NCBI RefSeq assembly: GCF_002577195.1
Contig: NZ_NULG01000004.1
Coordinates: 1 to 64,000 of the forward strand
Source: Bacillus sp. AFS041924
Lineage (GTDB): Bacteria > Bacillota > Bacilli > Bacillales > Bacillaceae_G
Reading direction: 5' to 3'
Length of the DNA stretch: 64,000 nucleotides
In this document: one piece after another, positions 44,672-53,322 of the stretch
How the letters are laid out: every line of letters starts with the position of its first letter
Numbering within the stretch: position 1 is the first letter of the stretch
The notes under the pieces: model-generated
Database searches by the model: none
What the model was told of the DNA's origin: nothing
What the model saw: only the letters and a program-made list of their open reading frames with translations
Made by a program: the position numbers and the translations under genes

Positions 44672-45814
44672 CTTTGAAAAAAGGATTGGGGGTTGAGGTG
44701 CAATGATTCGTTCAAGTTCCAATACTAATTGATTAAAAATACTATTCCAATCCTGAGTTAACGCATAATCTCTTGCTTTTTTCGACATATGTTTTAACAT
44801 TTCACTTCCATGGAAGCAGTCTTCAATTGCTTGGCAAAAAGAAGAGGTATTCTGAGGCTCACAAAGGATACCAGTTGAATAATTTCTAATGATATTTTTG
44901 ACTCCGCCCGCATTTGCACCTATTACTGGTGTACCACAAGCCATTGCTTCGAGTACTACATTTCCAAATGTTTCGGTATCAGAAGGAAAGACCATTAGAT
45001 CACAAATCCCATATATCTCAACTAACTCCTTTTTTTGAAGGTAGCCTGTGTAAATAATATGATCAGTACCAGTGTTCTTAATCATATCTTCTTTTTTGGG
45101 ACCATCTCCTACGATTACCCAAGTTAAATTTTTTCCAAAACGTTGTTTAGTATAACTGATGATTTTCGTTAAAGTTTCTAAATCTTTTTCGGGTGCAATT
45201 CTTCCAACAAAACAAATCGTATATTTTGAGTTTATAGTATATTTTTGTTTAATTTCATTTTGATTAAGAGCCGGACGAAAAATTGAACAGTCGACACCAT
45301 GGGTCCAAATTGAGAGTTTGTTAAATCCTTTAGTAGCTAAGTGATTTAAGGTATCCTTTGATGGAACAAATATTTTTTGTGTAGGTTTATGAAACCAGTC
45401 TAAATACTTCCATAAAATATTTTCTAAAAATGTTAAGTTATAATATTGAAGATAATGATCAAAATTTGTATGGTAAGAAGCAACTAAAGGAATTTTCATT
45501 TTTTTAGCAATATGGAGTCCACTTAGTCCAATTGTAAATGGCGTAGCAATATGAATAATATCTGGATTAAATTCCTTAAGAGTTTTTTTCATTTTAGAAA
45601 GGTTTGGAAATGAAATTTTGCATTCAGGATAAATTTTAAATGGGACAGATTTTAATCTAGATACATCTTCTGTTGAAGATAAACCGAAATCTTTTGGAGC
45701 AAATACATGATATGAGTGCCCATGATCTTTTAAATAATTTGTAAATCGTTTTAAAGTTTTGGCAACACCATTCACTTGAGGAATATAGGTGTCTGTAAAA
45801 ATAGCTACTCTCAT
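44663..45814 (-). CDS. GT4-family glycosyltransferase
   Basis: A 383-aa GT-B enzyme. The N-terminus FTDTYIPQVNGVAKTL and the C-terminal donor site FPSDTETFGNVVLEAMACG are typical of GT4 lipid-linked mannosyl/glucosyltransferases of Gram-positives. It is 12 nt after a PAP2 phosphatase gene on the same strand, so both may act in cell-envelope lipid or glycolipid synthesis. Acceptor and donor are not known. Confidence 0.85.
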   Translation of the reverse strand: MRVAIFTDTYIPQVNGVAKTLKRFTNYLKDHGHSYHVFAPKDFGLSSTEDVSRLKSVPFKIYPECKISFPNLSKMKKTLKEFNPDIIHIATPFTIGLSGLHIAKKMKIPLVASYHTNFDHYLQYYNLTFLENILWKYLDWFHKPTQKIFVPSKDTLNHLATKGFNKLSIWTHGVDCSIFRPALNQNEIKQKYTINSKYTICFVGRIAPEKDLETLTKIISYTKQRFGKNLTWVIVGDGPKKEDMIKNTGTDHIIYTGYLQKKELVEIYGICDLMVFPSDTETFGNVVLEAMACGTPVIGANAGGVKNIIRNYSTGILCEPQNTSSFCQAIEDCFHGSEMLKHMSKKARDYALTQDWNSIFNQLVLELERIIAPQPPILFSKKA

Positions 45815-45826
45815 AACTTCTCCTCC

Positions 45827-46360
45827 TTACAAATGATAGATAAAAAATTGTGAAATAAATGTAGTAAAAGTGCCAAGTAAGATTCCAAAAAACACATCTG
45901 AAGGATAGTGTAAACCAAGATATATTCGAGAGAATGCTACACAAAGTAGTAAAGGGAGTAAAATAAATGCTGTAATAGGTAAATAAATCATAATTGGAAG
46001 CGTAACTGAAATAAAAGCTGTTGTATGACCAGAAGGGAAAGAATGATCTTTTAAAGGATTTTTTTGAACAAAAGCACCTTTAAGTTTTAAATAAGGTCTT
46101 TTACGTGGATAAAAACGTTTAAGAAAATGCACAGGAATATGACTAAGAGTGAGAGTACAGCAGCATAGAATTGCCGCTTCATGTAAATCACCTTTGGAAT
46201 AAAGTAATAAAATAAATGCTGATGCAATCGTAAAAGTAGCTCCCCCAAGATGGGTAATCTTACTAAAGAAAAAATTCAAGTAACGCTTCTGGAACAATGA
46301 ATTAACGCGATAAAACAGTTGACATTCATATGTGTGAATCTTTTGAAGAATAGCGCTCAT
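45827..46360 (-). CDS. PAP2-family membrane phosphatase
   Basis: A 177-aa membrane protein. The three phosphatase motifs are present: KRFYPRKRP, PSGHT and SRIYLGLHYPSD. It could dephosphorylate undecaprenyl diphosphate or another lipid phosphate. It is the first gene of a two-gene unit with a GT4 glycosyltransferase. Confidence 0.87.
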   Translation of the reverse strand: MSAILQKIHTYECQLFYRVNSLFQKRYLNFFFSKITHLGGATFTIASAFILLLYSKGDLHEAAILCCCTLTLSHIPVHFLKRFYPRKRPYLKLKGAFVQKNPLKDHSFPSGHTTAFISVTLPIMIYLPITAFILLPLLLCVAFSRIYLGLHYPSDVFFGILLGTFTTFISQFFIYHL

Positions 46361-46532
46361 TTTTCATCCTCCATTATGATGATATTTGTAACTTCATTAT
46401 AAAAAGGGTTTATGGATTTAATTAGAAGCTTTTGTAAATGAATAATTTAGAAATGTAAATTTTTAAAAAAGGCAAAGAAAGTAGAATTCATAACGAAAAT
46501 AGCTTCAGAGAACACGAAAAAAGTAAAATCAC

Positions 46533-46570
46533 AAAAAAAGAGAAGATTTTTTAATGATCTTCTCTTTTTT
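46533..46570 (-). terminator. Terminator of ytoA
   Basis: aaaaaaagagaagat/atcttctctttttt hairpin just after the stop. Confidence 0.85.
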
Positions 46571-46576
46571 GCGAAA

Positions 46577-47104
46577 TTATTTAGAAAGATTTTCTTCTTC
46601 TACTTTTTTGTAGTATTGACCTTTTTCGATATATTCTCTTCGAATTCGGTTCATATCAGCAATGTCTTCTTCAGTTAATTCTCGGACTACTTTAGCGGGT
46701 CTACCAAAAGCTAATGTATTAGGTGGTATTACTTTTCCACCTGGTACTAAGCTACCTGCACCAATCATTGCGCCTTCACCAATTTCTGCACCGTCTAAAA
46801 CAATTGAACCCATTCCAATTAATGCATTTTTTTTAACTGTACAGCTATGTAAAATTACACTATGTCCGACTGTTACGCCATCTTCTAAAATTAGAGGACA
46901 TTTTGGACTTTGGTGAAGAACAGATAAGTCTTGAACGTTTACATCATTCCCGATGATTGTATCATTTACGTCTCCGCGAATGACTGCACCAAAAAATACA
47001 CTACTATTTGCTCCAATTGTGACAGAACCGGTAACAGTTGCAGTTGAAGCGACAAAAGCTGATGGTTCGATTTTGGGTTGAATACCTTTGTATGGTAATA
47101 TCAT
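46577..47104 (-). CDS. ytoA: Gamma-carbonic anhydrase-like protein
   Basis: A 175-aa left-handed beta-helix protein. Gamma-CA motifs are visible: FFGAVIRGDVNDTIIG, NVQDLSVLHQS and VGHSVILHSC, with the three zinc His positions. Homologues begin at the Met encoded at 47104 (MILPYKG), but no good ribosome site precedes it. The frame is open for 29 more codons to ATG 47191, where GGAGGTGA is part of the ATG itself. The start is therefore uncertain. Carbonic anhydrase activity is likely but not certain for this subfamily. Confidence 0.85.
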   Translation of the reverse strand: MILPYKGIQPKIEPSAFVASTATVTGSVTIGANSSVFFGAVIRGDVNDTIIGNDVNVQDLSVLHQSPKCPLILEDGVTVGHSVILHSCTVKKNALIGMGSIVLDGAEIGEGAMIGAGSLVPGGKVIPPNTLAFGRPAKVVRELTEEDIADMNRIRREYIEKGQYYKKVEEENLSK

Positions 47105-47264
47105 ACTATACCGTTGCCAAGCATATATAAAATACGATTGATTGTTTAGTTGAATTTTTCTAAACAACCAGGCAACGTCGTTCACCTCCATAATATATAC
47201 TTCAATATGAGTATAACTTATTTTATCTATATATAATTAAACAAAAATAGGGAGGAGTGAAAAA

Positions 47265-48359
47265 ATGTCACTACCTAAAAATCCGATCCAATTAATGCCT
47301 AAAGTATATAAATCTGTTTTCCCTCTTGTGCATCAGGAATTAAATTATTGGAGAAATTTTGCAACGACAATTCCAGACCCAGAACTTAGAAAACAAGCGT
47401 TAATGAGTATCGATACAAAAACATTCCATTGTGAAGGTGGTGCAATTTTAGCATTACTTTCTGAAAAGAATATAAAACCAATTATTGAGTTTATCGTCGC
47501 ATATCAAACAATCAGTGATTACTTAGATAATTTATGTGATCGTAGTACTTCACTAGATCCAGTTGATTTTGAGGCATTACATGAGTCGATGATTGATGCA
47601 GTGAAATGTCAAACATCTGATCAATTATATTATCGATTTCGAGATGAACAAGATGATGGTGGGTATTTACGAGCACTAGTTTCAAAATGTCATAGTAGTT
47701 TAAGGCAGTCGAAGCATTATGAAGGAATTAAGGAGTATTTAGTCCAACTTGCTGATTATTATTGTAAATTACAAATACATAAACATGTAAAAAAAGATGA
47801 AAGAGTTCCTAGGTTAACAAATTGGTTTGAAAAATATCAACCAGTCCTATCTGACCTAGAATGGTATGAATTCTCTGCTTGTGCGGGTTCAACGCTTGGA
47901 ATATTTTGTTTAGTTTCTTACTCGTTTAATGAAGTAATTTCTGAGAAGTTATTTGAACAAGTTTATAAGAGTTATTTTCCATATGTTCAAGGACTTCATA
48001 TACTGCTAGATTATGTAATTGATCAAAAGGAAGACGAAGAGGGTGGAGATCTAAATTTTTGTAGCTATTACCCTTCTAAAGATGTCATGTTAAATCGAAT
48101 TGAGTACTTTTCAACTAAAAGTGATCAGGCCTTAAAAGATTTAAAAGACTATCGTTTCCATCGAATGATTTGTCAAGGATTGCTAGGTATTTACTTGGCT
48201 GACAAAAAAATGGCAGGACCAGACGAGATGAAGAGAATCAGAAGAGGGATTGTTAAAAACGGTGGATTAACATCATTCTTTTTCTATGGTAATGCTAAGT
48301 TGTATTTTAAATTAAAAGAAATAAAAGCGAGTAATAAAAGAGTAAAAGAATCTGTTTAA
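47265..48359 (+). CDS. ytpB: Tetraprenyl-beta-curcumene synthase (YtpB, DUF2600)
   Basis: A 364-aa enzyme that in B. subtilis converts tetraprenyl diphosphate to tetraprenyl-beta-curcumene, precursor of sesquarterpenes. The family start MSLPKNPIQLMPKVYKSVFP, the TKTFHCEGGAILALLS block and the Asp-rich TISDYLDNLCD region are conserved. GGGAGGAG precedes the ATG. It is divergent from ytoA, and no squalene-cyclase-type partner gene lies in this window. Confidence 0.93.
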   Translation: MSLPKNPIQLMPKVYKSVFPLVHQELNYWRNFATTIPDPELRKQALMSIDTKTFHCEGGAILALLSEKNIKPIIEFIVAYQTISDYLDNLCDRSTSLDPVDFEALHESMIDAVKCQTSDQLYYRFRDEQDDGGYLRALVSKCHSSLRQSKHYEGIKEYLVQLADYYCKLQIHKHVKKDERVPRLTNWFEKYQPVLSDLEWYEFSACAGSTLGIFCLVSYSFNEVISEKLFEQVYKSYFPYVQGLHILLDYVIDQKEDEEGGDLNFCSYYPSKDVMLNRIEYFSTKSDQALKDLKDYRFHRMICQGLLGIYLADKKMAGPDEMKRIRRGIVKNGGLTSFFFYGNAKLYFKLKEIKASNKRVKESV

Positions 48360-48376
48360 GTAATGTCATAATATAC

Positions 48377-48417
48377 AAAAAAGCCTTTGCTCTATTTTCG
48401 AGCAAAGGCTTTTTTTG
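48377..48417 (+). terminator. Terminator of ytpB
   Basis: aaaaaagcctttgctc/gagcaaaggctttttt, a strong hairpin. Confidence 0.9.
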
Positions 48418-48438
48418 AGGTTTTTTTAACATGTGTAG

Positions 48439-48555
48439 TTAGATTTGTTCTTTAATCTTGTGGCAAACTTTCCTCATCAGATTATAAGCAGTACATATAC
48501 AGTCTGCTTTCATGTTCTTTATTCGATTGTAGACCCGTAAATTATCCCGACTCAC
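48439..48555 (-). pseudogene. Possible transposase C-terminal fragment
   Basis: A 38-codon minus-strand frame from GTG 48555 to TAA 48439. It reads like the end of an IS transposase (a conserved RIKNMKADCICTAYNLMR followed by a basic helix). It overlaps the antiporter stop codon. Only the end is left; no inverted repeats or N-terminal part were found. The identification rests on resemblance only. Confidence 0.4.
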
Positions 48556-49697
48556 GGCGTAGATACTTCACTTTTTTCAGAAAAAAATAACTTCATAAGT
48601 GGGGGAGTTACTACTGTTGTAATCAGTACAACTAATACAAGAATAGCGAACATTTCTTTATTTAATAGATTATTTGCTAAGCCAGTTGATGCCATAATTA
48701 GAGCTACTTCGCCCCGTGATACCATTGCCGAACCGATTCCTAGTGAATTTTTAGTTGGAAAGCCTGCTAACTTTGCCCCTAACGCTCCACCAATTAGTTT
48801 AGTTAAAATAGCGATAATACTTAACATAATAATCGTTGGAATTGAATGACTTAATCCCGTAAATTGAACGGATACACCAATTAAAGCAAAAAATACAGGC
48901 ACAAATACAGAGTAAGCAATTGTCTCGACTTTTTCAAAAACCTCTTGTTTGAACTTTGTAACAGAGATCGAAATTCCAGCGATATAAGCTCCAATTATTG
49001 CAGCGATGCCAGTTTGGTCTGCAAAGGCTGCGAATAGGAAGCAAACGATTAATGCAGCAGAGATTAATGATTCTGAAACGTTAAGCTTAACAAATCTTTT
49101 TAGGAACCAAGGTACAATCTTCCAGCCAATTAATATAGCAAATGTAAAGAATATGAACTTTTTAAATAGAAGCATTGGTAAACTTACTGCACTTCCACTG
49201 AAACTCATTACAAATGCTAATGCGATTATGACAACTATATCATCAATTACGGCGGCTCCTAAAATCGTTGCACCATCTTTTGTTTTTAGTTTACCAATTT
49301 CTTTTAATGTAGCGACAGAAATACTTACACTTGTTGCAGAAAGTACAAGTCCTAAAAAAATAGCTTCAAATTGACTTAAATTAATGGAAGTTCCATATAG
49401 ATAACCAGAAAGTAATGGGAATATAATTCCGAGTAAACCTACATAAGAAGATGCTTTCCCAGTTCGTTTAAATTCATTTAGATCTGTTTCTAAACCAGCA
49501 ATAAACATCAGTAGGATGACACCAATTTCACTCATTTCATGTAATGTTTCAGTTTCAGTAATAATTCCAAGAACAGCTGGCCCAAGTATGATGCCTATTA
49601 ATAGCTTACCTAGTACTGCAGGTTGACCAAGTTTAGTACTTAAATCTCCAAAAAATTTAGAGGCAATCAATATAATCGCAAGTTGCACATATAACAT
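48552..49697 (-). CDS. Monovalent cation:proton antiporter, CPA2 family
   Basis: A 381-aa membrane protein with about twelve hydrophobic segments. The GAAVIDDIVVIIALAF segment contains the paired Asp of the ion site, and TEISEIGVILLMFIAGLETD-like sequence near residue 55 is typical of KefB/GerN/NapA exchangers. There is no C-terminal regulatory domain in this gene. GGAGATGATTT precedes the ATG. A long hairpin lies just upstream. Confidence 0.88.
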   Translation of the reverse strand: MLYVQLAIILIASKFFGDLSTKLGQPAVLGKLLIGIILGPAVLGIITETETLHEMSEIGVILLMFIAGLETDLNEFKRTGKASSYVGLLGIIFPLLSGYLYGTSINLSQFEAIFLGLVLSATSVSISVATLKEIGKLKTKDGATILGAAVIDDIVVIIALAFVMSFSGSAVSLPMLLFKKFIFFTFAILIGWKIVPWFLKRFVKLNVSESLISAALIVCFLFAAFADQTGIAAIIGAYIAGISISVTKFKQEVFEKVETIAYSVFVPVFFALIGVSVQFTGLSHSIPTIIMLSIIAILTKLIGGALGAKLAGFPTKNSLGIGSAMVSRGEVALIMASTGLANNLLNKEMFAILVLVVLITTVVTPPLMKLFFSEKSEVSTP

Positions 49698-49721
49698 AAA
49701 TCATCTCCAATCTGTTCGCAT

Positions 49722-49787
49722 AAAAAAAGAACCTGCCACGATAGGGTATGTAGAATGTACATACTTATCCCTATCGTGACAGGCTCC
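49722..49787 (-). terminator. Very long terminator-type hairpin before the antiporter gene
   Basis: Minus strand: CCTG-U-CACGATAGGG, a 5-nt bulge and TATGTA pair with TACATA, CCCTATCGTG-G-CAGG, followed by TTC and seven T. It lies between the upstream membrane-protein gene and the antiporter, 25 nt before the antiporter start. It can be the upstream gene's terminator or a leader attenuator. Confidence 0.8.
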
Positions 49788-49879
49788 TCCGAACAATGCA
49801 TTTAATTATTATAAGTATACCAAAAATAAATACGAAAACAAGCTTAAGTAATAAATTGGTAACAAGTTAAACTAGAAAT

Positions 49880-50299
49880 TTAGTTTAATAGAATTAAAAG
49901 TAAAAGCGAAATAAAATAAGCAAAATGAAGGAGTATAAACGAAATTGCACTTTTAATTTTTCGTAAACAAAACATATATTTTAGTATGAAAGAATGTAGA
50001 TAGATTAAAATCATACTCCCAAAGAAACCGTAAAAATAGCCATAAATTACCCATAAGGTCATCTGATTTACTTGTGAAGATTCTGTTTGAAATCCTCTAT
50101 ATAATGAAACAAGGTAAAAAACTGACCAGTAATTGAAGAAAGCAATTAATCCAATTAATAATATTACCCAATTCGAATTCCGTAAAATGAATTGAAATAC
50201 ACTACGAAATAGTTTATTCACTTTGTTTCGATTTGTAGTCAACTCATCACGCCCCTGAGTTGGTTGATATCTTTCAACTACTTTTTGTTTGATTAGCAT
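49880..50299 (-). CDS. Small membrane protein, unknown function
   Basis: A 139-aa protein with a basic, polar N-terminus (about 1-40) and three hydrophobic segments (about 43-68, 82-103 and 115-138). No family is recognised. It is upstream of the antiporter on the same strand but separated from it by a strong hairpin. The start is not well defined: no clear ribosome site is visible before 50299. Confidence 0.55.
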   Translation of the reverse strand: MLIKQKVVERYQPTQGRDELTTNRNKVNKLFRSVFQFILRNSNWVILLIGLIAFFNYWSVFYLVSLYRGFQTESSQVNQMTLWVIYGYFYGFFGSMILIYLHSFILKYMFCLRKIKSAISFILLHFAYFISLLLLILLN

Positions 50300-50481
50300 A
50301 GCTCAATTACTTGGTTATATCTATACATACTATTCAAATGTTTCCTCGAATACGCCGTAATTAGATATTATTAATAATTTTTTGTAAATATTTATAGATT
50401 TTTATGAATTAATTGATGAGGTTATGTTCTTTACAGGAAATTTGAAGAGATGGTTAAGGAACTTAAATTGGAATAGGAGCA

Positions 50482-50529
50482 ATAAAAAAAAGGAGACCTC
50501 TAAAGTACAATGACTTCAGAGGCACTCCT
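50482..50529 (-). terminator. Terminator of the His-rich protein gene
   Basis: Minus strand: ggag..cctctgaagt pairs with acttta gagg..ctcc, followed by eight T. Confidence 0.85.
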
Positions 50530-50535
50530 ATGAAA

Positions 50536-50991
50536 TTAATTTTTAATTGGTTGAATTTGAGCAAATATATCTCGATGAACTCTCTTCATTTCTTCAAAAA
50601 ATTGCTCACGTTTAATATTATTATTATCTAATATTTCTTTGAACGATTTTGTTTTACCTTTTTGAGCGATGATGTTTTCTAATGGTTTATTTGCTAGTTT
50701 TGATACAACTGCGATAAATATTAATTTCTTCATTTCCAATTTATGTTGGTTAACAGCTTTATTTACTTTTGCTTCAGGTTGGTTTAAATATTTTGAAATA
50801 TATTTAATAACCTCTTTTTTGTGGTTTTCTAACATCTTTTTATGTGCTTTGTTTCCATGGTGATGTCTATGATGCTCACCATCATGTGGGTGAACAGAAT
50901 AGTTCGCTGCCTCAATATTTTGAGCATTTACTGTAATTGTACTAAGTGTAAAAAGACTTACTACTGCACCTGCAAAAATAGCTTTTTTCAT
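50536..50991 (-). CDS. Secreted His-rich protein, unknown function
   Basis: A 151-aa protein from ATG 50991, which has AGGAG 8 nt upstream; the longer frame to 51033 covers that site. The signal peptide (about 1-29, MKKAIFAGAVVSLFTLSTIT...) ends near AANA-like residues. A His cluster follows (HPHDGEHHRHHHGNKAHKK, about 34-52), then helical segments. The C-terminal LANKPLENIIAQKG...SFKEILDNNNI resembles helical repeats found in many secreted Firmicutes proteins. Metal binding outside the membrane is plausible. The family is not known to me. Confidence 0.7.
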   Translation of the reverse strand: MKKAIFAGAVVSLFTLSTITVNAQNIEAANYSVHPHDGEHHRHHHGNKAHKKMLENHKKEVIKYISKYLNQPEAKVNKAVNQHKLEMKKLIFIAVVSKLANKPLENIIAQKGKTKSFKEILDNNNIKREQFFEEMKRVHRDIFAQIQPIKN

Positions 50992-51152
50992 TTTGAAAAC
51001 TCCTTTTCTTTTTGATTTTCTTATTTTTACCAATTCTCTAAGAAAAATTTACCATCAATGAATTTTTAATGAATTTTTAAGGTTTAAAATGGTTATAAGA
51101 TCAAAAAAATAATTGTCAGGAGCACAAAAAAACGTCTAAAGAAAGACGGTTT

Positions 51153-51300
51153 CAGTGTGTATAGACAAAGTCCCGAAAATTTGATTTTTCAGACTGATTG
51201 CAAGGGATAGGCTTTCGAGGCGCGAAGTTACCCTAAACGGTAATGAGCACCGCAGACAGGTGAAGCAACGAAGAAAGTGAGCGTTTGGCGGGCAGTCTGA
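51153..51300 (+). repeat. Dispersed repeat element, copy 2
   Basis: It matches 21363-21523 over most of its length. The inverted repeat TCAGACTG (51189-51196) / CAGTCTGA (51293-51300) bounds the core. Here too a hairpin with a T-rich tail precedes the element and gttttttc follows it. Confidence 0.8.
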
Positions 51301-51380
51301 GTTTTTTCGGTTTGTAGATGAAAAATAACATAGTCAAAATTGAAAAATGGATAGATTTATTATGATTACATACCAAGAAA

Positions 51381-51533
51381 GGTTCACGAGTAAGTCAAAA
51401 TGCAAGAAATTGATAATTCTTTACTCATGGTTGGTCCATGAGTTAGAAAAATAGCGATAAGAAATAATTATCTAACTCATAGAGGGTTCATGAGTAAGAA
51501 AAAAGGTAAGAAGAAGAGAATATCTAACTCATT
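51381..51533 (+). repeat. Array of three 52-nt hairpin units
   Basis: Units begin at 51381, 51433 and 51485, exactly 52 nt apart. Each starts with GGT(T/C)CA(C/T)GAGT(A/T)AG, ends with the complementary CT(T)(A)ACTCAT and has an A-rich loop of about 25 nt. The loops differ while the arms are conserved. Confidence 0.8.
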
Positions 51534-51544
51534 TTTAAAAAGTA

Positions 51545-51600
51545 CAAAAAAACTGCCTCAAAATGTCGCGATTCAACAACCTTTTGAGACAGCTTTTTTT
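51545..51600 (-). terminator. Terminator of mnmLM
   Basis: Minus strand: agctgtctcaaaa and ttttgaggcagt pair across 18 nt and are followed by seven T. Confidence 0.85.
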
Positions 51601-51601
51601 C

Positions 51602-52177
51602 TCAACCCCTTTTTTCAATTGCCAAAATGAAAGGGGGATTATTAGCTTGGTTTATAAAACGGTAAGTTAAAACATGTGCTAGGTCTTGAGGGAGATTTTG
51701 AGCATAGTTCAGTAGTGCATCTTTTTCAATTTCTCCGCCTTCGTGACCGTGATAAATAACAACAACGATTATTCCTTCAGGAGCCATCATGTCGATTATT
51801 TGTTCAATCGCAGAAATTGTTGATTCAGGTACTGTTACGATTTCTTTATCACTACCTGGTAAATAACCTAGATTAAAAATGGCTCCTTTTATTTTACCGT
51901 GTAATGAAGATGGGATTGCTTCTTTTACTTTGGCATGACTTTTTTGTAAAAGTGTAACTTGCTTGCTTAAGTTTTCATTCTTTATTTTTTCGGTCGTTTT
52001 TTGAATAGCTAAATCTTGAATATCGAATCCATATACTTGGCCAGTTTCACCAACTAATTTTGCTAAAAAAGCTGTATCATGACCATTGCCAACAGTTGCA
52101 TCGATGGTGATATCTCCTTCATTAACAGTTGATTGAAGGAGCTTTCTAGCGTACGGTAAAATACGATCTAGAATCAT
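51602..52177 (-). CDS. mnmM: tRNA 5-aminomethyl-2-thiouridine methyltransferase MnmM (YtqB)
   Basis: A 191-aa SAM-dependent methyltransferase. Motif I is DATVGNGHDTAFLA (about 26-39), and later FNLGYLPGSDK is the YtqB signature. In B. subtilis YtqB (MnmM) methylates nm5s2U34 of tRNAs. It overlaps ytqA by 4 nt, and the two proteins are paired in many Firmicutes. Confidence 0.92.
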   Translation of the reverse strand: MILDRILPYARKLLQSTVNEGDITIDATVGNGHDTAFLAKLVGETGQVYGFDIQDLAIQKTTEKIKNENLSKQVTLLQKSHAKVKEAIPSSLHGKIKGAIFNLGYLPGSDKEIVTVPESTISAIEQIIDMMAPEGIIVVVIYHGHEGGEIEKDALLNYAQNLPQDLAHVLTYRFINQANNPPFILAIEKRG

Positions 52178-53136
52178 GTTAATTGTACTCGGTTTTTTGC
52201 GAATTTACCTTGCCAGCTATTTCTACGCTCGAATTCACGGTCAATTGCATTCAATACTTCCCATTTTTTTAAGCTCCACATCGGTCCGATTAATAAGTCT
52301 GGGGGACCGTCTCCAGTGATACGATGTACGATTACATCACTTGGAATGATTTCAAGTTGATCAACGACTAAGTTAATATAAGCGTCGAAATCCATAAATT
52401 CAACTAGCCCTTTTTCATATTGCTTCATCATTGCTGTACCTTTTAAAAGGTGAAGTAAGTGAATTTTAATTCCCTGAATATCAAGCTTTGCAACTTCTTG
52501 TGCCGTTTCCATCATCATTTCCGGTGTTTCAAGTGGTAGACCGTTAATAATATGTGAACAAATACGAATATTGTGCTTTCTTAATTTTTCTACGCCTTCT
52601 ACGTAAGTTTTATAATCATGAGCACGATTAATGATATTTGCCGTTTTTTCATGAACAGTTTGTAATCCTAATTCAACCCATAAGTAAGTTCGTTTATTTA
52701 AATCTGCCAGATATTCGACAACATCATCTGGTAAACAATCAGGTCTTGTTGCAATTGATAAACCTACAACACCTTCTTGCTCTAAAATAGGTTCGAACTT
52801 TTGTTTTAATACTTCTACTGGTGCGTGAGTATTTGTATAGGCCTGGAAATATCCTAAATATTTACCGTTTTGCCATTTCTCATGCATTTTATCTTTTATT
52901 TTATGGAATTGAGTTACAACATCTTCAGCTCGATCTCCTGCAAAGTCACCTGAGCCAGATGCGCTGCAAAAAGTACAACCTCCAAATGCAACTGTGCCAT
53001 CTCTATTTGGACAATCAAATCCAGCGTCAATGGATACTTTAAAAACTTTTCCGCCAAATTGTTGTCTTAAATGATAATTCCATGAATGATATCTTTTATG
53101 ATCTATCGTATATGGAAAAGGATTGTTTTTCGTCAT
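52174..53136 (-). CDS. mnmL: Radical SAM protein MnmL (YtqA, TIGR01212)
   Basis: A 320-aa radical SAM enzyme. The Fe-S cysteines are Cys42, Cys54 and Cys57 (CPNRDGTVAFGGCTFC), the longer spacing typical of TIGR01212. It is reported to act with MnmM in tRNA wobble uridine modification. GGGAGG precedes the ATG. It is the first gene of the pair. Confidence 0.92.
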   Translation of the reverse strand: MTKNNPFPYTIDHKRYHSWNYHLRQQFGGKVFKVSIDAGFDCPNRDGTVAFGGCTFCSASGSGDFAGDRAEDVVTQFHKIKDKMHEKWQNGKYLGYFQAYTNTHAPVEVLKQKFEPILEQEGVVGLSIATRPDCLPDDVVEYLADLNKRTYLWVELGLQTVHEKTANIINRAHDYKTYVEGVEKLRKHNIRICSHIINGLPLETPEMMMETAQEVAKLDIQGIKIHLLHLLKGTAMMKQYEKGLVEFMDFDAYINLVVDQLEIIPSDVIVHRITGDGPPDLLIGPMWSLKKWEVLNAIDREFERRNSWQGKFAKNRVQLT

Positions 53137-53322
53137 TCCTCATCCCTCCCTTAATTTAAGTCACTATTGTCGATTTTATCATGCTCTATAAAGAAAACCA
53201 AATGGAAAAACCTTTCTTATTTGTAAAGAAATAATTGTAGTCTGTTTGAAAGGTTCGGAAATACTATCCTTGAGGTAACCTACATAACGGATACTTCATT
53301 AAAGTCTGAAGGAGGTATTTTC

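Larger units (their letters stand above)
51034..51601. other. Repeat-rich intergenic region
   Basis: About 570 bases without a gene. It holds a small hairpin (aaacgtct/agacggttt, 51131-51152), copy 2 of the dispersed element, the 52-nt hairpin array and the mnmM terminator. Confidence 0.75.

Noticed and set aside
51381-51533. CRISPR array
   Set aside because: Only three units; each unit is a palindrome with an A-rich loop, and no cas genes are present.
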